Of a stretch of 64,000 nucleotides of DNA, positions 8,128 through 18,054 are shown one piece after another. How positions within the stretch are numbered: position 1 is the first letter of the stretch; every line of letters starts with the position of its first letter. The DNA lies in assembly GCA_028285545.1 (NCBI GenBank), contig JANQPA010000089.1:1-64000 (forward strand), written 5' to 3'. This stretch comes from Saprospiraceae bacterium (lineage in GTDB: Bacteria > Bacteroidota > Bacteroidia > Chitinophagales > Saprospiraceae). The notes beneath the pieces were generated by a model, which saw nothing but the letters and a program-made list of their open reading frames with translations, had not been told where the DNA came from and made no database searches. The position numbers and the translations under genes were made by a program.

Positions 8128-10971
8128 TTAATTCTGAATCAAGACCTTCGCTTTTAACCCTCGTGCAGCAGTATTTGAATATATATCAATGAAATAGAGG
8201 CCACCCGGCAATTGGGGAACTTCCACTTCCAAAATAGGTAAGCCATTGAAATTATCGGGTAGGGCAAATTGTGACACCACCACACCCCTACTATCGAGAA
8301 TACGAAATTGAGCATCTTGAAGATCTCTATCACCGATTTGTAGCCTTAAGCTTTCCCCGGAATACACCGGATTTGGATAAATATTGACCTCTTCGATTAA
8401 CTTAATGTCATTACTGGAAGTTACTCCACCGGAAAGGCTTGGTCGCTCAATATCTTGCGTCATCCAAAGGTATTGCTGCCCTGGTAATAATTGGAAGGAG
8501 GAATTTCCTCCTGATACTTCAAGGGTTTGTTCGCTGAGATAATCATACCAGGTTCCATCGGATGGAAAGTTAACAGTAGAATTTTGTTGGGTCACTCCAA
8601 AATTACCTACTGCTACTACTGAAAGCTCATCGCTGTTTAAAGTAATGGTTTTGACCTGGTTTTGTAAGTTTAAATTAATTTGTTCATCCTGAAAGGTAGT
8701 GGGATATTTAGCTCGCAAGTAAGTTAAATCTGCAATATGATTGTATAAATTAAGGCGCCCCTCAACATTTAAATAATCCCAGCGAATGGGCTTTCGACTC
8801 AATCGGCAATCATTACTAATGGTTCCATTACCACAGTCATTGATGCTAAAATCATAGCCTAGTTCACCAAATTGCCAGATCATTTTTGGGCCTGGTATGG
8901 TCCAGAAAAACGTATGTGCCATGGCTGTACGATTCAGGGCCGTTCCTAATCTTTTCACATCATAACTACCATTAGATCGGCCATATTCCTGAGCCTTGTA
9001 CATGATCCGTTCTTCATCATGACTCTCCATAAAGGTGACCACATGAGGATTGTTCCAGCCTCTGTTTTTGTAATATCCCCACTGGAAATTGGATTCATTA
9101 ATGTTTCCTATCACTGCCTCGCCATAATTATGATTTAAATTTCCCCACAACAGAAAGCCATAATCAGCCAATTCCTTTTCTTCTGTGTTGTCTGCAAAAT
9201 GCTCCAGGATGAGTATGGCATTGGGAAATTCACCCCAGATCTCATCCCCAATATTTTTCCAAATGGCAATTCTGGAACCATCGTAAGCACTCCACGCTCC
9301 CACATCATTAGGGTTATTGCTTTGAGTAAAACCTTTGGAGAGGTCAAAGCGATAGCCATCGACTTTATACTCATCCATCCAATATTGATTTACCCTTTGT
9401 ACAAAACGTTTGGTTGATTCACTTTCATGATTAAAATCAAAACCAACGTTGAATGGATGTCGGGCTTCCTGATTTAGCCATGGATTATCCTGCGACGGTC
9501 GAAAGGCCTGATCATCCAGATACAGTCGTAAAAACGGACTTTCTCCGAAAGCATGGTTATATACAACATCCAAAATGACCGCCATTCCACGTTTGTGTGC
9601 TTCATCTACAAATATTTTAAAAGCCAAAGGATGACCATAATATTTATCCAAGGCCATATGGAAAGAAGGATTATAGCCCCAACTGTCATTGTTTTCAAAT
9701 TCACTCACCGGCATTAACTCAATGGCATTTATTCCCAAGCGTTGTAAATAATCCAAGGTATCGATTAATACTTCATAACTGCTGGTTTCGAAAAGATCGC
9801 GCATTAATAATTCGTAGATATTTAATTCTTCTACCGGAGCAGGTTCAAAATCTGTTACCTGCCAGTCATATGGAGTGCCGATTATTTTAAATGCACTTAC
9901 TCTTTCACTATTGGTGCCATTTGGAAAAGGAGGTAGAAAATCATTGTGAGAAATTGGAATGGAAGGATCATCAAATCGGTCAACAATCAATTCGCTAAAA
10001 GGATCAGCAATAACAATTCCATCAACCTGATATTCATAGTAGTTCCAATCAATATCATTTAAATTATCTATTTCCAGCCAGAAAAATTGTCCATCTGGGC
10101 TCTTTTTCATCAAATAGTCCAGATCTGTAGCCCATTGATTAAAGTTTCCTCGGACAAAGGCGGCCTTTTTGTTGGGGGCCTCTAAAACCAATGCGACACT
10201 AAATTCTCCAGTTCGGTTTAAACCTAATTCCAGGTCGTCAGGAACGGCAGCAATTTCAGGTTCAGGAACCTGGAAGAATGAAAATGAAGTGGTATCGGAT
10301 GCCCCTGATTCTGTATTGACCGCAATGAAGTCGACGATATGATTACCAGGATCATTAGGAACCAAATAATCATAGGAAAATACAAAAGTATCCACTTCAG
10401 AACGGGCAATTTCAGCTCCGTCCACATCAATTCTCAGTGAGGCTTTGGTATTAGAAAGGCCTTCTATTGATATGGTTTCGCCCTCAGAAACAAACAAGGA
10501 GGCCCCTTCTGCGGGTGTTTGCAGCACAGATATAATGGCGGCATCCTCTGGGAATACATCAAAGAAAATATCCGATCCTCCATCTCCGCGGCCAGCCTGT
10601 GAGCCGCCTTCATTGTGAAATAAAACAGATATCTTTTCTATTTCAGTATCATTAGCCAATCCATAAAAGGCCCTCAAATCTTCAATAATAAATGTGAAGG
10701 TATTAAGGCCGGTTCTACTCATTTTAAGGTTGGGATTGGCTTGACCCCAAACTCCCTGGATGTTCTGCCAGTTTTGTCCGGCAATAGTAACTCCAGTATA
10801 GATGTAGACATCACAGTTGCAATTTTCTAATCCTTTGTTTCCCTGAGAGGCATTAAAATTAATGGTCAGTTTTTCACCTGGATTTGGAAAAGGCGGATTG
10901 GTTCGCACCACCTGAGCAAGGATTTGAGCATAAGTAAAAACCAATAGGGGAAGTAAAAAAACTCGTTTCAT
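8128..10971 (-). CDS. T9SS-exported GH13 alpha-amylase-family enzyme
   Basis: A 947-residue secreted glycoside hydrolase. After a signal peptide come an N-terminal beta-sandwich region of the kind found in Bacteroidota amylases (about 20-135), an Ig/CBM48-like segment (about 245-330) and a GH13 barrel (about 370-760). Conserved GH13 regions are visible: DVVYNH (region I), GYRFDLSKG with nucleophile Asp543, LILEH with acid/base Glu590 and FMESHDEE with Asp652. The C-terminus (IYPNPVYSGE... and a final beta-sandwich) is a type A T9SS sorting domain, so the enzyme should be secreted or surface-bound. It probably cleaves alpha-1,4 glucans; exact specificity cannot be read. No SusC/SusD genes accompany it. 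Confidence 0.92.
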   Translation of the reverse strand: MKRVFLLPLLVFTYAQILAQVVRTNPPFPNPGEKLTINFNASQGNKGLENCNCDVYIYTGVTIAGQNWQNIQGVWGQANPNLKMSRTGLNTFTFIIEDLRAFYGLANDTEIEKISVLFHNEGGSQAGRGDGGSDIFFDVFPEDAAIISVLQTPAEGASLFVSEGETISIEGLSNTKASLRIDVDGAEIARSEVDTFVFSYDYLVPNDPGNHIVDFIAVNTESGASDTTSFSFFQVPEPEIAAVPDDLELGLNRTGEFSVALVLEAPNKKAAFVRGNFNQWATDLDYLMKKSPDGQFFWLEIDNLNDIDWNYYEYQVDGIVIADPFSELIVDRFDDPSIPISHNDFLPPFPNGTNSERVSAFKIIGTPYDWQVTDFEPAPVEELNIYELLMRDLFETSSYEVLIDTLDYLQRLGINAIELMPVSEFENNDSWGYNPSFHMALDKYYGHPLAFKIFVDEAHKRGMAVILDVVYNHAFGESPFLRLYLDDQAFRPSQDNPWLNQEARHPFNVGFDFNHESESTKRFVQRVNQYWMDEYKVDGYRFDLSKGFTQSNNPNDVGAWSAYDGSRIAIWKNIGDEIWGEFPNAILILEHFADNTEEKELADYGFLLWGNLNHNYGEAVIGNINESNFQWGYYKNRGWNNPHVVTFMESHDEERIMYKAQEYGRSNGSYDVKRLGTALNRTAMAHTFFWTIPGPKMIWQFGELGYDFSINDCGNGTISNDCRLSRKPIRWDYLNVEGRLNLYNHIADLTYLRAKYPTTFQDEQINLNLQNQVKTITLNSDELSVVAVGNFGVTQQNSTVNFPSDGTWYDYLSEQTLEVSGGNSSFQLLPGQQYLWMTQDIERPSLSGGVTSSNDIKLIEEVNIYPNPVYSGESLRLQIGDRDLQDAQFRILDSRGVVVSQFALPDNFNGLPILEVEVPQLPGGLYFIDIYSNTAARGLKAKVLIQN

Positions 10972-11302
10972 AATTACATTTTATTTGGAAAAGGTAAGCG
11001 ATAGTGTAATTTACACACTTTCTTTTAAAACTGGATTGAATTTAACATACTTTTTAGGAGTTTGTCATATTAATGGCAGGGAGGGGGAAGCAAAATTGAA
11101 GGCTGTGGGTGTTATTTGTAGCTTTTTAGGCACGCAAATTTCGCCAATTCCGCAGATTTTGTATTTCATACTTGCCATTTTTTATCAAATCAAAATACCA
11201 TTGCAGAATTGTAGTATCAACAATCTTCTCATTTGCTCATCTACTCATCCGAAAATTGACCTATTTCCCAATCCACCAGACTACCAGACTACCAGACTAC
11301 CA
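10972..11302. other. spacer downstream of the T9SS tandem pair, with iterated words
   Basis: Part of a 443-base gap. It contains word-like repeats: ACGCAAATTTCGCC/TTCCGCAGATTT near 11130-11160, CTCATTTGCTCATCTACTCATCC near 11228-11250 (given here as a description of overlapping CTCAT words) and the CCAGACTA tandem at 11273-11301. A 106-codon plus-strand open frame here lacks any sign of being a gene. Confidence 0.5.
11273..11301. repeat. tandem repeat of ACCAGACT (about 3.5 copies)
   Basis: Direct iteration of the 8-base word ACCAGACT immediately before the terminator of the T9SS gene pair. Far too short and without spacers to be a CRISPR array. Confidence 0.85.
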
Positions 11303-11340
11303 TAAAAAAAAGCTACCCGAATCATACATCCGGATAGCTT
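11303..11340 (-). terminator. intrinsic terminator of the T9SS tandem operon
   Basis: On the minus strand a stem AAGCTATCCG/CGGGTAGCTT (one wobble) is followed by a run of eight T. It lies about 75 bases beyond the stop codon of the minus-strand gene ending at 11415. Confidence 0.8.
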
Positions 11341-11414
11341 AAAGAATTCAGAAAACTTCACACATTTGTCTGGTTTTTTGGGGTGACATGGTATGCATGA
11401 AGGTGAAATTGGTT

Positions 11415-13124
11415 TTAGTGAATAATCATTTTTTGTTGATCAATGATATCCCCTTGCTGAAGGCGTAAAATAAATACTCCTTTTAGTTCATTTTCCAGGT
11501 TCATTTCCTGATGTGATCCACTAATTTCAAAAGACCTTAATATTTGTCCTTGCAGATTCATTATTTGGGCCTGGACCTTTTCATTTATGGAAAAATCCGC
11601 CCCTAAAACAATCTTAAAATCTCCTGATGAGGGATTAGGAAACACCAGGCTCTGCGTGGTAAATGCAGCTTTTTCTTCAAATTTACCTGATGAAGGAGTT
11701 TGTTTCATTTCCTCTGTTAAAAACGGAGTGCAATTCAAAATATTTGGAATAAAGTCAGCCGAAACAATATCGATAAAGGGGGCTTCGGTCATTTGACCTA
11801 TATATTGGACATAAGCAATGTTATCAAAATCCAATTCTAACTCCGTTCTTTCCATATTGATCTCATTATAGTCACAACCTGACCGTCCAAATCGATCGGA
11901 TTTAATAATGTAAAAATCTCTGGGATCTATTCGTCCAACTCCAACATGATCTCCATTTGAAAAGGTGGCTGTAGCATGAATACGTTCATGCCTGTTTTGC
12001 TTGCCATAAAGCGTCGTTTGGATAATTCCTCCATTTTGATTACAAGTAATAGTGAATACGTCAAATTCAGGAACAGCACTAAATAGTGGGAAGTACTCCA
12101 TTTGCCCGGTTAGATGGATCTTTCCATTTTCATTCATACTCAAACCAAGGGCCCATAAGTTCGTTTGGCTACCAGAAATATCATAGTCGTAATTCCAAAT
12201 CATATTTCCATTGGGATCTAGCTTTGCTAAAAATATTCGATCGTGTGCATCATAAATACTTGCAGCCAATAGAATGCTATCCTTTTCACCGATAACAAGG
12301 TCAAGGGGCATAATGGTAAAATTTTCATCACTAATCTCTTTTTTCCATAAAGGATTGAGATTGGCATCAAGCCGGATCACAACAGCAGATTTTCTTTCGT
12401 TGACCCCTCTATCCAAACGAACCAGTGCTACATACCCTTCTCCTTCTTTTAGGGTTTTAATGGTTACGCCCGTTGCACTAATTCCAAACTCCAGGATAGT
12501 TTTCCTGATTACTGTCGTACCTGTACTGTTTACTTCAATAATTGGAACATAGTTTTGAGGATTCCAATTCTGATCAAAGTAACCGGCTCCACCAATAGCT
12601 ATAAAATTGCCAGTTCTGTTTTCTTCAGCATATTCTAGGCCGGAGTGATCTAATACTTGAGTGGTTTGAGGCTCCTTAAAAGAAGGGTTATGATATTTAG
12701 AAAATAGCCACTGTATTTGACCTGATAAATTAATTTTAAGTAATAACGGATATTGAATCACCTCCTCATTGGCAGAATAAAATAAATTGCCAGCTATAAC
12801 ATACCCTCCATCACATTTGCTGATACTATGGCCATTAAGGTCAGTATGAGGAGCTGAGTATATTTTATCCCAAATGAGCGATCCGTTTTTATCGGTCTTA
12901 CACACCTGGATGCGATCAAACCACTTCCATTCCAATTTTTCAAAATCATAGCCATACCAGCTGATATTGGTTAAGAATACGATATCTTGGTCCTCAGTAA
13001 CTACACCCATTCCATTTTGATAAACATCCTGGTTGGAATGTATATTCTGGTAATATGATTGCCCTTCTGTGAAGTTCCAACTAAAAAAGGTCAACAGGAA
13101 AAAAATATTTTGAATTGTTTTCAT
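11415..13124 (-). CDS. T9SS sorting-domain protein, paralog 1
   Basis: A 569-residue exported protein: signal peptide (residues 1-21), a mature start SYYQNIHSNQDVY, repeated WD/propeller-like strands with phrases such as GGYVIAGNLF, NGKIHLTGQMEY and NGDHVGVGRID, and a C-terminal type A sorting domain beginning VFPNPSSGDF and ending QQKMIIH. Length and order of motifs match the genes at 13134-14843 and 18452-20146. It lies 9 bases behind the first of these and so is the second gene of a two-gene operon. The repeated strands resemble delta-60/beta-propeller proteins; no catalytic residues are recognised. Function unknown, surface or extracellular location likely. Confidence 0.85.
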   Translation of the reverse strand: MKTIQNIFFLLTFFSWNFTEGQSYYQNIHSNQDVYQNGMGVVTEDQDIVFLTNISWYGYDFEKLEWKWFDRIQVCKTDKNGSLIWDKIYSAPHTDLNGHSISKCDGGYVIAGNLFYSANEEVIQYPLLLKINLSGQIQWLFSKYHNPSFKEPQTTQVLDHSGLEYAEENRTGNFIAIGGAGYFDQNWNPQNYVPIIEVNSTGTTVIRKTILEFGISATGVTIKTLKEGEGYVALVRLDRGVNERKSAVVIRLDANLNPLWKKEISDENFTIMPLDLVIGEKDSILLAASIYDAHDRIFLAKLDPNGNMIWNYDYDISGSQTNLWALGLSMNENGKIHLTGQMEYFPLFSAVPEFDVFTITCNQNGGIIQTTLYGKQNRHERIHATATFSNGDHVGVGRIDPRDFYIIKSDRFGRSGCDYNEINMERTELELDFDNIAYVQYIGQMTEAPFIDIVSADFIPNILNCTPFLTEEMKQTPSSGKFEEKAAFTTQSLVFPNPSSGDFKIVLGADFSINEKVQAQIMNLQGQILRSFEISGSHQEMNLENELKGVFILRLQQGDIIDQQKMIIH

Positions 13125-13133
13125 GATTTTTTT

Positions 13134-14843
13134 TTAGTGGATAATAATTTTTTGCTGATCGATGGTGGCTCCTTGCCGGAGGTGTAAAATGAATATGCCT
13201 TTTAAGTCATTTTCCAGGTTTACTTCGGTTTGTCGCCCCTGGAATTCAAAGGTTCGAATGACCTGTCCTTGCAGGTTAAATAATTGAGCCCTTACGCTCT
13301 CATCCATTGAAAAATCAGTACCCAGGGTAATTTGAAATTGTCCGTTTGAAGGATTGGGAAATACTTTAATGGTTTGTGCTACCTCCTTTTTTATTTCAAC
13401 ATGATTGGAAGTACTACCTTGTTTAAGTTCCAGGATGGAAAAAGGTGGGCAATTGGCAATATTGGGTTCATAATCGTAGTAGGTCTCGCCTATATTAGGC
13501 ACACTCAGTAAATGATGACGATATTGCGAATAAGAGATATGATTAAAATTCAATTCCAAATTTCTTCTTTCCGGGGAAATTTCATAGAAATCGCAGGAAG
13601 ATTCTCCATCATGATCTGCTTTGATGACGTATAGGTGTTCGGATTGTAGGTCTCCAACTGAAACATGGTCTCCATTTGCAAAAACTGCCATGTTATGAAT
13701 AAATTCAAATCTATTGGATTTTCCATACAACATTCCTCTTTGTGGCTGGCCATTACTATTACATTTAATGCTAAAAACATCTTGTTCATGTTCTGGGCCA
13801 AACAAGGGAGAGTGTTCCACATTCCCGCTTAGGTAAATATTCCCATCTTCATCCTGATCAATACCTTTCAACCAAAGATCTGTTTCTTCTTCAGAAAAAT
13901 CTATGTCATAGTTCCAGGACAATTGACCATTTGAGCTAAGCTTGGCAAGAAATACACGATTGTGTAGATTGTTTAAATTTCCTCCAACGATGATGTCGTT
14001 ATTTTCAAGAATTAGAAGGTCAATAGGCTCAACCTCAAAATCATTATTTTTTATTTCTTTTTTCCAAATTGGATTTAGATTAGCATCTAGTTTTAGTACA
14101 ACGGTTGAGTTTGGTGCAGTTGGGTGTCCGCTTAAATGAATCAGGGCCACATATTCGCCATTACTAAGAGCTTTGATTCTGATACCTTTTGCATCATTTG
14201 CAAATTCAAGAATAGATTCTTTTTTGATGGATGTGCCATTCTTATCAATTTCAACAATCGTTACGTATCTTTTTCCATATCCCAGGTGGTCAACGTAGAC
14301 CGCATTTCCAATCGTAATAAAATGACCTCCAGAATTTTCCTCAGCATAAGCCAATTCCGAATTAACATAAGTCAGGGAATACAGGGGCCCTTTAAAACTT
14401 GAAATATGATAAACAGAATATAACCATTGCTTTCGTCCTTGATCATCCACTTTTAACAGCATTGGGTAATACTGTCCACTCCCATAAGTGGAATGATGCA
14501 AAAAACCTGATACTATGTAGCCTTCATCTGAGGTTTTATTGATGCTTTGGCCAGATAAATGGGCGTTTTCGGCCTTGTATAGTCTATCCCAGGTGAGGTT
14601 TCCATCTTTGTCGGTCTTACAAATTTGAATTCCCTCTTTCCAACCCCATTGATAACCGTTAAACTCATATTCATAGTAAGCAGTATTAGCAATGAGAGTA
14701 AGGTCATCGCCTACGGTAGTGACATCAACACCCATTTGATAATACCCTGGTCTAGAATGGACATTTTGATAATAGGATTGTGCTTGAACAGAGAGACTTA
14801 TTAAACAAGAAAGAATAAAAGTTAAGATGTGTGTTGTTTTCAT
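13134..14843 (-). CDS. T9SS sorting-domain protein, paralog 2
   Basis: A 569-residue paralog of the preceding downstream gene: signal peptide, SYYQNVHSRPGYYQ at the mature start, propeller-like repeats (EGYIVSGFLHH, NDIIVGGNLNN, DGNIYLSGNVEH, NGDHVSVGDL) and a sorting domain with VFPNPSNGQF ending QQKIIIH. It is the first gene of the tandem pair. Its leader shares a long block with the leader of paralog 3 (see 14872-14948), so the duplication included the promoter. Function unknown; the gene was probably copied recently enough for the leader, but not the coding sequence, to stay nearly identical. Confidence 0.85.
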   Translation of the reverse strand: MKTTHILTFILSCLISLSVQAQSYYQNVHSRPGYYQMGVDVTTVGDDLTLIANTAYYEYEFNGYQWGWKEGIQICKTDKDGNLTWDRLYKAENAHLSGQSINKTSDEGYIVSGFLHHSTYGSGQYYPMLLKVDDQGRKQWLYSVYHISSFKGPLYSLTYVNSELAYAEENSGGHFITIGNAVYVDHLGYGKRYVTIVEIDKNGTSIKKESILEFANDAKGIRIKALSNGEYVALIHLSGHPTAPNSTVVLKLDANLNPIWKKEIKNNDFEVEPIDLLILENNDIIVGGNLNNLHNRVFLAKLSSNGQLSWNYDIDFSEEETDLWLKGIDQDEDGNIYLSGNVEHSPLFGPEHEQDVFSIKCNSNGQPQRGMLYGKSNRFEFIHNMAVFANGDHVSVGDLQSEHLYVIKADHDGESSCDFYEISPERRNLELNFNHISYSQYRHHLLSVPNIGETYYDYEPNIANCPPFSILELKQGSTSNHVEIKKEVAQTIKVFPNPSNGQFQITLGTDFSMDESVRAQLFNLQGQVIRTFEFQGRQTEVNLENDLKGIFILHLRQGATIDQQKIIIH

Positions 14844-14878
14844 GACGTAATTTTTTTGGATAAAAATTGATTACGTCA
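14843..14878 (-). promoter_or_regulatory. inverted repeat in the leader, next to the start codon
   Basis: TGACGTAA at 14843-14850 and TTACGTCA at 14871-14878 are perfect 8-base reverse complements and enclose the presumed leader. The inner arm abuts the ATG, so the mRNA could fold over its own start region. The copy before paralog 3 keeps only about five pairs. Confidence 0.5.
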
Positions 14879-14948
14879 CAAAACTATGTGGGACTAAAAC
14901 TTAATGCTTTCAATAAAATGAAGTTTGCTTTAGATTATGTGCAAATGC
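14872..14948 (-). promoter_or_regulatory. promoter/leader block shared with paralog 3
   Basis: TACGTCACAAAA (14872-14883) and a 41-base block (14908-14948) recur before the gene at 18452-20146 with identical 36-base offset between them; the 41-base block differs at 3 positions. On the minus strand it contains a TTTG followed 19 bases later by TTCATTTT, a loose fit to the -33/-7 boxes of Bacteroidota promoters. The block is therefore the likely promoter. Confidence 0.6.
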
Positions 14949-15162
14949 CTTATTTCTCTAGGGTTTGGGGCCTAAATGAGTAGATGAGTAGATGCCAGGA
15001 TTCTATAATGCTATGATTTTTTTATGATTTTAATCGATCAATCTGCGAGTTCATCTACAAGTTTGAAGCTTCCTAAATTTGTGAGAGAAAAATGGCAAGG
15101 CCCATATCCCTTTTTTTACCCCTCTGAACTTTTGCGCTATGGAACCATGGAACTTACCTCCC
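14949..15162. other. spacer between the hybrid regulator and T9SS tandem pair
   Basis: With the leader this gap is 319 bases. It contains an AAATGAGTAGATGAGTAGATG iteration (14974-14994, overlapping ATGAGTAG words) and GGAACCATGGAAC near 15138. No gene or clear terminator is visible. Confidence 0.45.
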
Positions 15163-18054
15163 CTAGCTAAGAGCTACTTTACTCGGTGGTATTCCAAATT
15201 CTTCCTTAAAGCAACTACTAAAATAGGCTACGCTATTAAAGCCCATTCTAAAAGCAATTTCTGAAACAGTGCCTTGGTCTTTTTCTAATAATTCCTTAGC
15301 TCGATTGAGTCTTACCCATCGAATAAACACACTGACAGATTTACCTGTCAGGGCTTTTATTTTTCTCAGAAGCTGATAGCGGCTAAGATGTAAGGAGCGT
15401 GCCAGTTCTTCTACGCCAAACTCTTCATCCTCCAGGTTGGTTTGTAGGATTTCCATTACCTGGTGCATAAATTTTTCGTCCTGACTCATGCTTTTTGCAT
15501 CCTCTTTTCCTGATGAAAAGATGATTTCCCTGGCAAATTTCTCACGTAATTGTTGTCTTTGGGCGATCAGGTTGTTTATTCTAACTAAAAGCTCTCTACT
15601 TTCCACTGGCTTAGTAAGGTAATCATCAGCACCAGTTTGCAGACCTGCTAATTTACTATCTAGGTCTCCTCTTGCGGTGAGCATAATAACAGGTATGTGG
15701 CTGGTTTGAGTATGCTGTCGTAATTGATGTGATAATTCATTTCCATCCATTTCCGGCATCATCACATCCGTCACAATTAAATCAGGAACCTCTTCAATAG
15801 CTTTTTGCAAACCAATCTTCCCATTAGATGCCTCCGATACTATAAATTTATCCTGCAGTTTTTCTCTCAGATAAAACCTTACATCATCATTATCTTCTAC
15901 CAATAATATTCTGGTTCCATTTGAATGAACAGGAGCTTCTGAGTTAAGAGCCTTTTCGGTAAGAATCAATTCTGGGGCATTTACAGATTTTTCTTCAACA
16001 GTTTTATTTTCTTCATGAGCAATTTCCTCTACACTAAAATGCTCATTCCCAAGCGGCCAGACTGCAGAAAAAACAGTTCCCACTCCTTCCTTACTCGATA
16101 CGCTTATAGTCCCATGTTGGATTTCTACTAATTCCTTCGTTAATGCAAGGCCAATGCCAGTGCCATCATAGGATCTGGATTTAGAAGGATCAACCTGGTA
16201 GAATCGATCAAAAATATGAGGCAAATCTGCATTAGGAATTCCAATACCAGAATCTTCCACAGTCAATTGGACTTCATTGCTTTGTTGTTTTAGACGAAGA
16301 ACTACTTTTCCCTCTTCTTTGGTAAATTTAAAGGCATTAGAGAGTAGATTATTTATAATTTTTTCAGTTTTATCTTTATCCAGCCAAAGGTATGTGGGCA
16401 GATTCTCTAGTTCCATTTCAAAATCTATTTGCTTTCTAATTGCAAGAGACTCAAAACTTCCGGCAACCTGTTGTAAAAAGGTATTCATTTCCAGTTTTGA
16501 TGCCAGTACATGCATTTCCTTGGATTCCAATTTAGACAAGTCCAGCAGCTGATTGATTAATTGTAATAATCGCTCTCCATTGCGAAGCATAACTTTATAA
16601 TAGGTATCTAGGTTTCCTTTAAATTCCCCTTGAATAATTTCTTTAAGGGGAGAAATGATCAATGTTAGTGGAGTCCGAAACTCATGTGAGATATTGGCAA
16701 AAAAGTTAGATTTTATTTGATCCAGTTCTTTTAATTTTTTTGATTCTGCCTGTTGATAGTATAAGGCTTGTTCTGTTTCTTGTTGTTGACGACGGCGACG
16801 CATCATAACCAATTGGAAAATAATAAAGGCTAAAAGGAGAGCAACAAGACTGATCAGAATGATCCTATTTCTAAGGTTTTTCTGCTTTTCCAATTCCAAA
16901 CTTTGATTTGCTAATTCAGTGGCCTGCTTTTGGTTTTCATATTTAGCTTCCAGTTCAGAAGAAATTTTGAGGGTTTCGGCACTGTAGGATGAATCCTGAA
17001 ACACAGATCTTTCCTGGGCTGCCTGATAAGCTTTTTCGTAGTTTCCAGTAATTGCATAAGCCTCTGCTAGCATATCCAGGTTTAGAGCAAGAAAAACAGG
17101 GGTAGAATTGGCTTTTTTGTAGGTTTCCAAGCCCTTTTCTAAGTTCTCAATTGCCAATTGTCTTTGTCCTAATTCCCATAAAGCATTGCCCTTAAACCGA
17201 TAGGCATCGGCTAAAGAGGGCAAATCATTTAGTTGAAGAGACAGGTCAAGGTTTTTCTCATAAAATTCTAATGCTTTTTGGTACTCCCCTGCTTTTTCGT
17301 GTTGGTAAGCCTTTTCCACATAGGCATGAGTTAGAATTCCAGGCTTACCAGATTTAAGGGCATATTCATATCCTATTTGTGTATATGTGCCACTACTAGA
17401 ATCCCTAGAGTGGGCATAAGCCAGGTTTAAATATCCCAGGGCCAGGCGCATGGGATCTACAGAATCCATTTTTTCTAGCAGGTCTATTGATTTTTGCAGG
17501 TATCTACTCCCATTTTCTGTATCATTCTGGTAAAGATATACGATGCTTATGCTATTATGATTATTGGCCAATTCACTCGTCATGTTCCCTTCCTCAAATA
17601 TATCTGCTGCCAATAATAAATTTTTCATTGCCTGATCAAAATCTCCAGATACACACTGTGATCCACCTAATTGAGTATAAAACATGCCCTCGAGTCGCTT
17701 AAGGCCATAGTCTTTGGCCTCCAAAATACCACTTTGACAGATGGCAATAGCCGTGTCAATCTTCCGTTGTAGTTTATAGGTTTTTGCCAATAGATGTTTT
17801 GCACCCAGAGCCAACTCTTTTTCATCTGGAATCTGGTTGGAAAGGCTTACTGCCTTTTCTGCATATAATTGCATCGAATCAAGATTTACCCGATCAAAAT
17901 CATAGCCCATTGCAGTCAAGAACTCCACCTTCTTCTTTAAATCAGTAGTTGAAGTAAATTGGATTCTTAAACTATCGATTAATTTGGTTTGGGAAAAGCC
18001 TTTCCCCAGAGAGACGAGAAAAAACAAAAAGATAATGCAGTTCAGGGTTTTCAT
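15163..18054 (-). CDS. hybrid sensor kinase/response regulator with TPR sensor and AraC output
   Basis: A 963-residue single-chain two-component system. A signal peptide (ending KGFSQ) is followed by periplasmic TPR repeats (about 60-390), a membrane helix (395-417), a HisKA domain with phospho-acceptor His457 (NISHEFRTPL), an ATPase domain with GIGIP at about 600, a receiver domain starting ILLVEDNDD near 715 with phospho-acceptor Asp763 (TDVMMPEMDG) and a final AraC helix-turn-helix (about 865-963). All modules needed for signalling are present. It lies between two sets of T9SS paralogs, transcribed in the same direction, and is a candidate regulator of them; this is inference from position only. 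Confidence 0.93.
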   Translation of the reverse strand: MKTLNCIIFLFFLVSLGKGFSQTKLIDSLRIQFTSTTDLKKKVEFLTAMGYDFDRVNLDSMQLYAEKAVSLSNQIPDEKELALGAKHLLAKTYKLQRKIDTAIAICQSGILEAKDYGLKRLEGMFYTQLGGSQCVSGDFDQAMKNLLLAADIFEEGNMTSELANNHNSISIVYLYQNDTENGSRYLQKSIDLLEKMDSVDPMRLALGYLNLAYAHSRDSSSGTYTQIGYEYALKSGKPGILTHAYVEKAYQHEKAGEYQKALEFYEKNLDLSLQLNDLPSLADAYRFKGNALWELGQRQLAIENLEKGLETYKKANSTPVFLALNLDMLAEAYAITGNYEKAYQAAQERSVFQDSSYSAETLKISSELEAKYENQKQATELANQSLELEKQKNLRNRIILISLVALLLAFIIFQLVMMRRRRQQQETEQALYYQQAESKKLKELDQIKSNFFANISHEFRTPLTLIISPLKEIIQGEFKGNLDTYYKVMLRNGERLLQLINQLLDLSKLESKEMHVLASKLEMNTFLQQVAGSFESLAIRKQIDFEMELENLPTYLWLDKDKTEKIINNLLSNAFKFTKEEGKVVLRLKQQSNEVQLTVEDSGIGIPNADLPHIFDRFYQVDPSKSRSYDGTGIGLALTKELVEIQHGTISVSSKEGVGTVFSAVWPLGNEHFSVEEIAHEENKTVEEKSVNAPELILTEKALNSEAPVHSNGTRILLVEDNDDVRFYLREKLQDKFIVSEASNGKIGLQKAIEEVPDLIVTDVMMPEMDGNELSHQLRQHTQTSHIPVIMLTARGDLDSKLAGLQTGADDYLTKPVESRELLVRINNLIAQRQQLREKFAREIIFSSGKEDAKSMSQDEKFMHQVMEILQTNLEDEEFGVEELARSLHLSRYQLLRKIKALTGKSVSVFIRWVRLNRAKELLEKDQGTVSEIAFRMGFNSVAYFSSCFKEEFGIPPSKVALS

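Noticed and set aside
11273..11301. Tandem ACCAGACT repeats considered as a CRISPR fragment
   Set aside because: Units are 8 bases and contiguous, with no spacers and no cas genes in the window.
10985..11305. A 106-codon open frame on the plus strand between the GH13 and T9SS genes
   Set aside because: It runs through iterated spacer words and the CCAGACTA tandem, has no family features and its C-terminus is just translated repeat.
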